Assembly (NCBI RefSeq): GCF_014698965.1
Contig: NZ_JACXAE010000088.1
Coordinates: 1-64,000 of the forward strand
From: Iningainema tapete BLCC-T55
GTDB lineage: Bacteria; Cyanobacteriota; Cyanobacteriia; Cyanobacteriales; Nostocaceae
DNA length: 64,000 nt
Reading direction: 5' to 3'
The position numbers and the translations under genes are program-made. The notes below the pieces were generated by a model. That model searched no databases. It worked only from the letters and a program-made list of their open reading frames with translations, and was not told where the DNA came from. Shown here piece by piece: positions 24,728 through 32,525 of this stretch (position 1 is the stretch's first letter; each line of letters starts with the position of its first letter).

Positions 24728-25849
24728 CTATGGCAACGACAACGCCGGATTGAGATCCAATAAAGTGAGTAAGCGTTTGAGGTCAAAATGTTCAGCCATT
24801 AGATGCCGAATATAATGAACTTTAATTGGTTCATGAACACGCACGCTACCAAAAGTACGGTCAATAATTTCTACAGTGGTGAGAGTGTCTAAATCAACCG
24901 ACAAAATCGGAATTTCTAGTTCTTCGGCACGGTGAAGGATAAAAGAGGGAGGAGGTAGTTGTCCAGTCAGGATTAAGCATTGAGTGGAAGTTTCCAAAGC
25001 CGCTTGCTGAATTTCTACACGATCGCCTCCTGTAACTACTGCCATATTACGGCGTAGACGGAAATATTTCACCGCCGCATTAACATTCATTGCGCCAATC
25101 GCTAAACTTTCGACCATTAAATCTAAGCGATCGCCACGGCAAAGAACTTCTGCCTTGAGCTGGTGTACTAGTTCCCTAACGCTGACACTACGTAACAACT
25201 CGCTTTTCGGCAGTATTCCTAGTATTGGAATACCATGCTGTTCTAGAAATAAACGAATATTAGCATTAACCGCTTGTAGTTGTTGTGCGGGAACATCGTT
25301 GATGACAGCACCAATTAGGCGATCGCCCAAACGCTGTTTAGCCGACAACAAGGGTTCTACCGAGAGGAGCGATTTATAACGAGCTACCAAAAGTACAGCC
25401 GCATCAACAACAGAAGCTACCTGTGGCAAGGACAAGCCAAATAAACTGCCTTCTTCTAGATTACCAGGACCCTCTAGCAATACTAAATTTCCCCAGGACA
25501 TTTGTAGATATTGCCTTAGAGACTGGTGATAATCGGTTTGATCTTCACCTCGTAGACGTTTTTGCACAGCTACTTCATCTAAAGCCAGCAACGTGGGTGC
25601 AACTCTATTTTCGTTGAGATTAAGGTTTTCGACAATGAACTGAACATCTTCCTCAACCAAAGTTCCTTGAAACTCTCGCAAACAAGTACCCAATGGTTTA
25701 CCGTAGGCAATATCCAATCCTGTCTGCTGTAGCTGATAAGCCAAGCCCAAAACCGTTGCTGATTTACCGCTGTAAGCCTCCGTCGATCCAATTAGTAAAA
25801 ATTTAGCTGATTTTGGCACACCTGCACTCCTAATTTCAATCTTGTCCAC
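24728..25849 (-). CDS. BioD-like ATPase with DRTGG domain (phosphotransacetylase family)
   Basis: A 373-residue protein. The N-terminal P-loop domain resembles dethiobiotin synthetase (LLIGSTEAYSGKSATVLGLA, residues 18-37; LLEGPGNLEEGSLFGLS around 118). The C-terminal DRTGG domain carries GAMNVNAAVKYFRLRRNMAV and VTGGDRVEIQQAAL (about 257-290). This is the N-terminal architecture of long phosphotransacetylases without the catalytic Pta domain, so it may be regulatory. Full length for the cyanobacterial family. Confidence 0.85.
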   Translation of the reverse strand: MDKIEIRSAGVPKSAKFLLIGSTEAYSGKSATVLGLAYQLQQTGLDIAYGKPLGTCLREFQGTLVEEDVQFIVENLNLNENRVAPTLLALDEVAVQKRLRGEDQTDYHQSLRQYLQMSWGNLVLLEGPGNLEEGSLFGLSLPQVASVVDAAVLLVARYKSLLSVEPLLSAKQRLGDRLIGAVINDVPAQQLQAVNANIRLFLEQHGIPILGILPKSELLRSVSVRELVHQLKAEVLCRGDRLDLMVESLAIGAMNVNAAVKYFRLRRNMAVVTGGDRVEIQQAALETSTQCLILTGQLPPPSFILHRAEELEIPILSVDLDTLTTVEIIDRTFGSVRVHEPIKVHYIRHLMAEHFDLKRLLTLLDLNPALSLP

Positions 25850-25937
25850 AGAACGCAGCTAGACATTTACTAAATTTTATGTCGAAGTTAGCTTTGATAG
25901 GAAAATACTGCCTCGAATGGTAGAGAAGTTCGGCATC

Positions 25938-26045
25938 TCGTTCCCTGGTTCCACCTGGGAATGCCTGTTTAGTGGCTCTGCCACTTGCTCAGGTGGAGAA
26001 GGCAGAGCCTCCAAGGAATGCATTCCCATGCTGAGCATGGGAACC
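25938..26045. repeat. Dispersed palindromic repeat (TTCCCAGG..CCTGGGAA type)
   Basis: Consecutive short palindromes (CCTGGTTCCACCTGGGAATG, a GGCTCTGCC arm and CATTCCCATGCTGAGCATGG). Related copies lie at 43640-43796, 51622-51676 and 53718-53772, always between genes. Confidence 0.75.
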
Positions 26046-26063
26046 AGATACGGCAAAAACATG

Positions 26064-26092
26064 GTACACACGTTCCGGCGGAACGTCTCTAC
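26064..26092. repeat. 29-bp palindrome at the 3' end of the ebsA-like gene
   Basis: Member of the GTAGAGACGTTCC family with one degenerate arm (GTACACACGTTCC / GGAACGTCTCTAC). The TAG stop codon of the minus-strand gene 26089-26475 is formed by the repeat. Confidence 0.85.
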
Positions 26093-26475
26093 GAACTAAC
26101 TAAATCTTCTATACGCAGCAATTTGCGGTAGAATGTTTGGGAAAAATCAATTACACGATAACGTTTACTATTTTCTAAAAGTTCTATTAAAAAATTAATA
26201 AACTCGAAACTTGTAATCATGACTTCATAACTGAGTTCCGCGTTGCCGTCAAACTGTAGGCGGCAACGAGTTAAGTCTAAAGGCAAGGTGGCGACATTCC
26301 AACTAGCGACAAAAGGAATGTTATCGCTACCTTCGATTTTACGCTGTCCTTCCAAAACGCCTTTTTGATACACGCTGATTGCGTAAGGTAACAAATTACG
26401 TTTACTACCTTGAATATATGGCAAGTAGACACTTGCTTGTTGCGCATTTGCAGGCTGAATTTGTTCTAAAGACAC
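26089..26475 (-). CDS. EbsA-like protein (type IV pilus/biofilm-related, cyanobacterial)
   Basis: A 128-residue protein starting MSLEQIQPANAQQASVYLPY and containing ISVYQKGVLEGQRKIEGSDN and CRLQFDGNAELSYEVMITSF. This resembles EbsA, a small cyanobacterial protein linked to type IV pilus assembly and biofilm self-suppression in Synechococcus; I make the identification from memory with moderate certainty. There are no membrane spans. Its stop codon comes from a 29-bp dispersed palindrome, so its natural C-terminus may have been altered. Confidence 0.55.
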   Translation of the reverse strand: MSLEQIQPANAQQASVYLPYIQGSKRNLLPYAISVYQKGVLEGQRKIEGSDNIPFVASWNVATLPLDLTRCRLQFDGNAELSYEVMITSFEFINFLIELLENSKRYRVIDFSQTFYRKLLRIEDLVSS

Positions 26476-26566
26476 AATTTGTACTCCTCAAGTTGGATGA
26501 CAAGAGTTCTGTGTTAGTGTTTTTACTAGTATTCCCAAAAAATGTTCAATCAAACATAACTTGCAG

Positions 26567-27637
26567 ATGCAGTCAATCCAAAACCAAAATCCAAAATTGG
26601 TTGACTGTTGGTTAACTCCGTTTCAATATGTCTTAAGGAAAACTTTGCGCTTATTTCATAGTATGGCTCCACTGGCTGCAAACTACTACTTGACATACCG
26701 CTGTAATGCACGGTGTCATTTTTGTAACATTTGGGCATTAGAACCAGGACAAGAAGCTGATTTTGAAACCATTAAACGTAATTTGACAGATTTACGCCGT
26801 TTAGGAGTCAAATATGTGGATTTTACGGGTGGTGAACCTTTGCTACGACAAGATGTTGGAGAAATTTATACGGAGGCGAAAGAACAAGGTTTTTATACCA
26901 GCATAACGACGAATACCATTCTGTATCCAAAGAAAGCCACACAGATTCAAGGCTTGGTGGACTTTTTGAATTTTTCTTTGGATGGTGCTGATGCAGAAAC
27001 TCACGATCATTCACGTGGTGTAAAGATTTTTGACACACTGGTAGAATCGGTGAAAATTGCTAAATCATTGGGAGAATACCCAGTTCTCAATCACACCGTT
27101 ACTGCCCAAAATTATTCGCGGATTGATGAAATTGGTGAGTTAGGCAAACAACTAGGTGTTCGAGTGTGGCTCAACCCAGCTTTTACAGCACACGATCACT
27201 ACAACTCAAATAAGAATCCTACCCCCGAAATGGTAGCGGCAATAGAAGCTACTGCTAAGAAATATAAAAATGTCGGGTACAATAAGGCAGCACTGGCTTT
27301 TATTGAAGCTGGAGGCAATGACACCAAAAATCCTCGCTGTAAAGCGGTGGATGCTGTCATTGCTATTTCTCCTAATGACGAACTGCTGCTACCTTGTTAC
27401 CACTTCGCCCAAACCGGAATTCCGATTCAGGGACGATTGTACGATTTATATCGAGAGTCGCAAGAAGTGGAAAATTACCGCACTTCTCAAGGTAAGCTAA
27501 AGGTTTGTGAGGGTTGCACTGTTTGGTGTTACCTGATACCCAGCTTCTTTATGGGTGTAGATAAATATTGGTGGTTGAATCAAGTGACCTATGCCAGCGA
27601 ATTCCTGGCCCGAAAACGATTCCTACAACGAGTTTGA
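26567..27637 (+). CDS. Radical SAM protein
   Basis: A 356-residue radical SAM enzyme. The [4Fe-4S] motif is C46-x3-C50-x2-C53 in YRCNARCHFC, followed by DFTGGEPLLR (the GGEP motif) near residue 90. The C-terminal Cys set CEGCTVWCY and a central Cys in NPRCKAVDAV could bind a second cluster as in SPASM-like proteins. ATG 26567 is preferred to the TTG two codons earlier. The last 47 bp overlap the start of mgdA in another frame, so the two genes are translationally coupled. A role linked to lipid or membrane modification is a guess from that pairing. Confidence 0.85.
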   Translation: MQSIQNQNPKLVDCWLTPFQYVLRKTLRLFHSMAPLAANYYLTYRCNARCHFCNIWALEPGQEADFETIKRNLTDLRRLGVKYVDFTGGEPLLRQDVGEIYTEAKEQGFYTSITTNTILYPKKATQIQGLVDFLNFSLDGADAETHDHSRGVKIFDTLVESVKIAKSLGEYPVLNHTVTAQNYSRIDEIGELGKQLGVRVWLNPAFTAHDHYNSNKNPTPEMVAAIEATAKKYKNVGYNKAALAFIEAGGNDTKNPRCKAVDAVIAISPNDELLLPCYHFAQTGIPIQGRLYDLYRESQEVENYRTSQGKLKVCEGCTVWCYLIPSFFMGVDKYWWLNQVTYASEFLARKRFLQRV

Positions 27638-28994
27638 GCCGCTTAATTCTCTATTTTCTGACCTTTCAGAAGAAGAGGAGTCGATGGAAGAGGCACTAAA
27701 TTCTCTGTCTCTTCCATCCCGGTTTAAAGCTCGTAGACGCAAAGCCGCTCTAGTTTTGACGATGGTCTGGAGCGGTACAATCGCTTTGCATATAGCTTCT
27801 TGGGGTTCTTTGTTAGTATTAGGGCTAACCACTATAATCGGGATTCATGCCCTGGTTGTGGTGCTAGCTAAACCCCGCCACGCTAGCGTTGAAATACAAG
27901 CGGATTTTCCTTATGTATCCTTGTTAGTGGCAGCGAAAAATGAAGAAGCAGTTATTGGCAATTTAGTCAAGAATCTTTGTAGCTTGGAATATCCCAAAGA
28001 ACGCTACGAAGTCTGGATAATTGACGATAACAGCAGCGATAAAACGCCGCAATTATTAGCTGAAATAGCACAAGAATACGAAAACCTGAAAGTTTTGCGC
28101 CGTAAAAGCAATGCAAGTGGCGGAAAGTCAGGGGCATTGAATCAAGTACTACCACTATGTCAAGGTGACATAGTAGCAGTGTTTGATGCAGATGCTCAGG
28201 TAACATCTGATTTGCTGTTGCGGGTAATACCTTTGTTTCAACAAGAAAAACTAGGGGCGGTGCAAGTGCGCAAAGCGATCGCCAATAGCTCAGAAAATTT
28301 TTGGACAAAGGGACAAGCCGCAGAAATGGCACTGGATATTTTTTACCAGCAGCAACGAGCAGCAATTGGTGGGATCGCTGAATTACGTGGTAACGGTCAA
28401 TTTGTCCGGCGCAAAGCACTTATCAGATGCGGTGGCTGGAATGAGGAAACTATTACAGATGATTTAGATCTGACTTTCCGTTTACATCTAGATCAGTGGG
28501 ATATTGACTGCTTGTTATATCCAGCTGTCAATGAAGAAGGTGTAACTAGTGCGATCGCTTTGTGGCATCAGCGTAACCGTTGGGCAGAAGGCGGATATCA
28601 GCGGTATTTGGATTACTGGGATCTCATTTTGCGCAACCGTATGGGTACACGCAAAACTTGGGATCTGCTCATGTTTATGTTCATCCAGTACATCTTACCT
28701 ACTGCTGCATTACCAGATCTTTTAATGGCAATTACCCGTCATCGTCCTCCAATCCTCAGCCCTGTAACTGGTTTAACAGTTACTTTGTCTATGGCATGGA
28801 TGTTTGCTGGATTAAAGCGAATACGTCAAAATCAAGATCTCAAAATTTCTACTTATTTTCTGTTATTATTTCAAACGCTTCGTAGTACTTTATACATGAT
28901 TCATTGGGTATTAGTAGTTACCAGTACTACTGCCCGCATGTCAGTTAGACCAAAGCGATTGAAATGGGTGAAAACAATTCACCAAGGAAAGTAG
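27591..28994 (+). CDS. mgdA: Beta-monoglucosyldiacylglycerol synthase (GT2)
   Basis: A 467-residue membrane family 2 glycosyltransferase. The N-terminus MPANSWPENDSYNEFEPLNS and LPSRFKARRRKAALVLTMVW match the cyanobacterial enzyme (Synechocystis sll1377 type) that makes monoglucosyldiacylglycerol, the precursor of the main thylakoid galactolipid. Catalytic features: IIDDNSSD, DADAQ (DxD site, near residue 200), ITDDLDLTFRLHL and QRNRWAEGG (Q/RxxRW). One or two spans lie near residues 50-90, with more at the C-terminus. It begins inside the radical SAM gene. The downstream gene is convergent across a heptamer repeat. Confidence 0.88.
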   Translation: MPANSWPENDSYNEFEPLNSLFSDLSEEEESMEEALNSLSLPSRFKARRRKAALVLTMVWSGTIALHIASWGSLLVLGLTTIIGIHALVVVLAKPRHASVEIQADFPYVSLLVAAKNEEAVIGNLVKNLCSLEYPKERYEVWIIDDNSSDKTPQLLAEIAQEYENLKVLRRKSNASGGKSGALNQVLPLCQGDIVAVFDADAQVTSDLLLRVIPLFQQEKLGAVQVRKAIANSSENFWTKGQAAEMALDIFYQQQRAAIGGIAELRGNGQFVRRKALIRCGGWNEETITDDLDLTFRLHLDQWDIDCLLYPAVNEEGVTSAIALWHQRNRWAEGGYQRYLDYWDLILRNRMGTRKTWDLLMFMFIQYILPTAALPDLLMAITRHRPPILSPVTGLTVTLSMAWMFAGLKRIRQNQDLKISTYFLLLFQTLRSTLYMIHWVLVVTSTTARMSVRPKRLKWVKTIHQGK

Positions 28995-28998
28995 CTTA

Positions 28999-29062
28999 TG
29001 GTTAATTGTTGATTGTTAATGGTTAAGATTAATTAACAATTAACAATTAGCAATTAGCAAAT
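28999..29062. repeat. Heptamer-type repeat between mgdA and dnaX
   Basis: Repeated TTAATTGTTGATTGTTAATG and inverse ATTAACAATTAACAATTAGC units form an inverted array between convergent genes. It can fold into a long AU-rich hairpin and may act as terminator for both. Confidence 0.75.
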
Positions 29063-29063
29063 C

Positions 29064-32000
29064 TTAAAATTCCTCATCGATTTCTAATTCATCTGTCAAT
29101 TCAGATGTAGCTAAATTGTCTACAGCGGTATCATCTATAAATGGGATGATTTCTCCGTCAAAAAATTGTGCTAGACGTTGTACTGCGATCGCTGCTTCAT
29201 CAGTTTCCCAATTATCTTGAGCGGCTGGGGATGATGGTGGTGGAGATGGCGGTGTCGTAGGAGGATTTACTGTAGATTCAGTTTTGATTGTTGGTTTTGG
29301 TGCTGGGTTTGAAACTTCAATAGCAGGAGTAATAGATATATTTTTACTGGGAGTTGTCTGCTGATTTTGTGAAGTTGGAGGTGGGTTAGAAGTTGATGAC
29401 GCTAATTCTAAATTTACTTTAACTTCACTCTGAAAAGTTTCCTTAAACGCTGCAACAATTTTCGGTAAATCAGCTTGTACTTTTTTATACCATGCTTGCT
29501 TAACAGTAATTCTAGCTACAGTACCGTCAAACTCAGTTAAATTGCACATTTGACGTAGTAACTCGCGTCGTGAAATCGGCTGAAAATTGGCAAGTATCTG
29601 TTGCCAGACTTGGCTCTTGTCAACTGGTGTCTCCGCTGTATCTTCCTCTGATGGAGATGCTGATGATAATGCTTCGACTTGAGTAGGTGGCGATTGTGGG
29701 GGAGTTGGTGAGTTTGTGAGTGGGGAAGTTGGTGAGTTTGTGAGTTGGGGAGTTTGTGAGTTTGTGAGTTTGTCAGTTGGGGAGTGGTTTGTTTGGGGTT
29801 GAGGGTTGGGGGGATCTGCTGATTTTGTTTCGTGCGGTGATGATGGTGGTTTTCTACTGTTTTGTATAACGTTAACATTAGCTGAGGGTAATAATCCTAG
29901 CAATGTTATCTCTAACCACAAACGTGGTTGAGTGGTGTTTTTTAGTAAGGCTTCAGCAGTTCGTAAATTTTGCTGTCCGACTAAAATTGTATTTATTTCT
30001 AATTGTTGAGCAAAATCAACTAGTTCTTTCCAGGTTTGATGAGTACAAGCAATTAAGTCATTGCGGTTAGGTGCTGTTTTAGCGATGAGTAAATCGCGAT
30101 AGAAGGAGGCTAGATTTTGAAGAATAGTTAAGGGTTCACGACCACGATCTAGGATTTTACGGGTATAGTCAAGCACAGCTTCGGGGGTGTCAGAGGCGAT
30201 CGCACTTAACAGTGTCAGCAAGTCTTTTTCGCTTACTGTTCCAACTAAGTCCCAAACTTGCTCTGGTGTCACTTCCCCTGGTAATAAACTTAACTGGTCA
30301 AGGAGACTTTCTGCATCACGTAATCCCCCTTGCGCAATTTGGGCAATTAAAGTTACCGCTTCAAGGTTAATATTAATACTTTCTTTAGAGGCGATCGTCT
30401 TTAAATGTACTACCATTGCCTCTAATGGTATCCTGCGAAAATCGAACCGTTGACACCGAGAAATTATTGTTGGTAATACCCTTTGGGGATCAGTTGTCGC
30501 TAAGACAAACACTACTTGCTTAGGTGGTTCTTCTAGTGTCTTAAGTAGCGCATTGAACGCCTGACTACTTAGCATGTGGCAGTTATGAACGAGAAGCCCA
30601 TTTGCAACAAAGTTGTGATTATCTTCAACTTCAATGTCATAGACAAGTTCAACTCCAGCGAGGTGAACAGATTCGACCGTTTCCAAACTTGTAGTCCATT
30701 GAGGGAATTGAATACTGTCTAAGGTCTGCCAACAATTTTCTACTGGCGTCTGCGCCCATCCGAATATAGTGATATATCTTACCTGTGCTACTCCTTGTGT
30801 AAAATCTTGTTTTTGTTGGGTATCCAACTGTTGTAAGCCCATCGGCAATAATTTGATTTTCTTCGCCCGAGAATCCTTCTGTGTGCAATTGGATCTGTGG
30901 ACTTCCTTCTGGACTAAGGCTGAGCGATCCATCATCACAGAACCACCAAGCAATTCCCTCTGGGGTAATTCTATTGAGCCACTCCATAGAGACAAGTTTT
31001 TTATCCCCATTTGGTTTAACAATGTCAAAAACATCTTTGAGTTGGGGATGACACAAAGTTTTGCAGGTAACTGATTCTTTACCGTATCCTTTGTTAAGTG
31101 TGAATTGTAGCTTTGGTCGCAGTACTTAAAGACGATGGGCTTTATATTCCAACCATTCCTGCTGCTTTTGAGCGTGTGTCCAAGCCAATCTGGGGAATCG
31201 ACTGTTTTTATTTGGGTAAGTGATTGAGCCATCTCCAAGTAGGGTTCCGTAGATAAGTCCGAGTGTTTCTGGTGAAAGCACTTCGGCATCGGCAAGGAAA
31301 TTTTTTGTTCTAAGTTCCCATATTCCGTGTCCTTTTTTGTACGGGTGTCTTTTCCAGTAAGACTGTATACTGGTAAGTCCTTTACCTTTATTTTGTAAGA
31401 AGGCAGGGACATCAAGTTTTTCTCCGCAACCGCAGGCACATAAGGGACACAGTAATTCAGCTTGTACCAAGATTGATTCCAAATTGTACGATTTTTGCCC
31501 GTAGGTATTACCCTTAAACTGGTGTCCTGAAACGAATTTCCGGAGACGTCCATCTGTGCCAAATTTGTAGATGAGCGTACTACAGCCGCATTCACAGGGG
31601 ATAGTATCCTCATTCCTTCTTTTACGTCTCTTGCTGCTGTCCATCCCCTGTCCGTCCTAATTAAGTGATTACCAGTGCATCTAATTACACGGTTAGTTGT
31701 TGTTATGATAAGTGTTTGGCGTTCACCCTGATCTAACCACCTGAGAACTTTTTTGAATTCCCACTCTCCTCTGGAGTCGTTATAGCTGAGAACTTGTTTT
31801 CCTTTGATGTTGGGGTCATCAATTCGCATTACTCCAACACTTGTTTGTACCAGCGAGTCACCGGTTAAGCATTCATCGACGACATAAACCTTGTAGCGAC
31901 ATTGAACGGGGGCGAATTGCGCCCGTTCGATCATTTCGCGAATGTTGTCTACGCCTGTGTTGCTAGCAGCGTCAATTTCAACTACATCTAAAGAGTAGCC

Positions 32001-32258
32001 TTTGGTGATCCCCTGACAAACATCACAGACGCCACAGGGTTTTTCTGTGGGTTTGTCACTTTTGAGGCAATTAAGCGATTTTGCCAGAATTCTGGCGCTA
32101 GAGGTTTTACCTGTACCCCTTGGACCTGTAAATAAATAGGCGGGGGCGATTTTGCTGCTCCGGATGGCGTTAGTGAGGGTAGTGGCGATCGCCTCTTGCC
32201 CCACTAGTTCAGCAAAACTCTTTGGGCGATACTTGTGGTGCAGGGGTTCGTAAGACAT
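29064..32258 (-). CDS. dnaX: DNA polymerase III gamma/tau subunit with in-frame intein
   Basis: A 1064-codon frame for the clamp-loader ATPase. N-extein, residues 1-129: Walker A GPRGTGKT (45-52), zinc Cys C64, C75, C78 and C81, Walker B ending VYVVDE. The intein occupies residues 130-559, then the C-extein resumes at CHMLSSQAFNALLKTLEEPP with the SRC motif (ISRCQRF) and domain III. The spliced protein would be 634 residues. The C-terminal part has a Pro/Thr/Ser-rich linker made of tandem repeats (29699-29795), a conserved region near IARITVKQAWYKKVQADLPK, and an acidic tail. Protein splicing is required for a functional clamp loader. The start MSYEPLHHKYRPKSFAELVG matches the family. Confidence 0.96.
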   Translation of the reverse strand: MSYEPLHHKYRPKSFAELVGQEAIATTLTNAIRSSKIAPAYLFTGPRGTGKTSSARILAKSLNCLKSDKPTEKPCGVCDVCQGITKGYSLDVVEIDAASNTGVDNIREMIERAQFAPVQCRYKVYVVDECLTGDSLVQTSVGVMRIDDPNIKGKQVLSYNDSRGEWEFKKVLRWLDQGERQTLIITTTNRVIRCTGNHLIRTDRGWTAARDVKEGMRILSPVNAAVVRSSTNLAQMDVSGNSFQDTSLRVIPTGKNRTIWNQSWYKLNYCVPYVPAVAEKNLMSLPSYKIKVKDLPVYSLTGKDTRTKKDTEYGNLEQKISLPMPKCFHQKHSDLSTEPYLEMAQSLTQIKTVDSPDWLGHTLKSSRNGWNIKPIVFKYCDQSYNSHLTKDTVKNQLPAKLCVIPNSKMFLTLLNQMGIKNLSLWSGSIELPQRELLGGSVMMDRSALVQKEVHRSNCTQKDSRAKKIKLLPMGLQQLDTQQKQDFTQGVAQVRYITIFGWAQTPVENCWQTLDSIQFPQWTTSLETVESVHLAGVELVYDIEVEDNHNFVANGLLVHNCHMLSSQAFNALLKTLEEPPKQVVFVLATTDPQRVLPTIISRCQRFDFRRIPLEAMVVHLKTIASKESININLEAVTLIAQIAQGGLRDAESLLDQLSLLPGEVTPEQVWDLVGTVSEKDLLTLLSAIASDTPEAVLDYTRKILDRGREPLTILQNLASFYRDLLIAKTAPNRNDLIACTHQTWKELVDFAQQLEINTILVGQQNLRTAEALLKNTTQPRLWLEITLLGLLPSANVNVIQNSRKPPSSPHETKSADPPNPQPQTNHSPTDKLTNSQTPQLTNSPTSPLTNSPTPPQSPPTQVEALSSASPSEEDTAETPVDKSQVWQQILANFQPISRRELLRQMCNLTEFDGTVARITVKQAWYKKVQADLPKIVAAFKETFQSEVKVNLELASSTSNPPPTSQNQQTTPSKNISITPAIEVSNPAPKPTIKTESTVNPPTTPPSPPPSSPAAQDNWETDEAAIAVQRLAQFFDGEIIPFIDDTAVDNLATSELTDELEIDEEF
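29699..29795. repeat. Tandem GTGAGTTT/GGGGAGTT repeat inside dnaX
   Basis: Short units such as GTTTGTGA and GTTGGGGA are reiterated about a dozen times. On the minus strand they encode the reiterated linker TNSQTPQLTNSPT. This is an STRR-like array embedded in the non-conserved hinge of DnaX. Confidence 0.85.
30582..31871 (-). mobile_element. DnaX intein (430 residues)
   Basis: The insertion lies between VVDE and CHML of DnaX. Block A is CLTGDSLVQT with catalytic Cys1, block B is CTGNHLIRTDRG, block F is VYDIEVEDNHNFVANG and block G is LLVHN followed by Cys+1 of the extein, so all splicing residues are present. DnaX inteins at this site are known in Synechocystis. Residues 77-406, between block B and block F, show no LAGLIDADG motif in the intein frame. 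The same DNA carries a homing endonuclease frame in another register (30649-31644). The intein should splice; its endonuclease is not fused to it. Confidence 0.95.
30649..31644 (-). pseudogene. LAGLIDADG homing endonuclease nested out of frame in the intein, one stop
   Basis: Starting at ATG 31644, this frame is shifted relative to dnaX and spans 331 codons. Residues 17-21 and 66-73 form a Cys-rich, zinc-finger-like region (CECGC, CPLCACGCG). LGLIYGTLLGDGS (128-140) is the first LAGLIDADG motif; TPEGIAWWFCDDGS (227-240) is the second; the C-terminus has ENQIIADGLTTVGYPTKTRF. A single TAA (31126-31128, codon 173) interrupts it between YKAHRL and VLRPKLQFTLNKGYGKESV, and homology continues in the same frame on both sides. 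The start codon lies on block B codons G76-W77 and the stop TGA falls on the first codons before block F. As written it is a one-stop pseudogene unless the stop is read through or is a sequence error. Confidence 0.85.
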
Positions 32259-32525
32259 GGATGAGTCAGTTCGATGACTTTAAAGGTTCATGAGTAGCAC
32301 CCAGGGAAATTTGGGATTAGACCATTTTAAACGTAGAGGCTCGATGAGCAAATGAATAAATTACTTATTTTAGTACAAAGATACCATATTGAACCCAAAC
32401 AAATTCTCTAACAAGAAAAAGTTTTGATCTTTTAGTAATAGGGGTGTGGAATCTGAAACCGCATGCAGCTACGATCAGTCTTAGACGTGTAAAAATCTTA
32501 TGGTAAACAAATCTTAGGGGTGCAA

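Noticed and set aside
31126-31644. Treating the 172-residue Cys-rich frame as a separate complete gene
   Set aside because: It is in the same frame as the second LAGLIDADG half (31056-30649) with only one TAA between them, so both are parts of one nested endonuclease frame.
29064-32258. Split intein in dnaX
   Set aside because: N- and C-exteins and all intein blocks lie in one uninterrupted frame, so the intein is contiguous; split DnaE-type inteins are a different gene.
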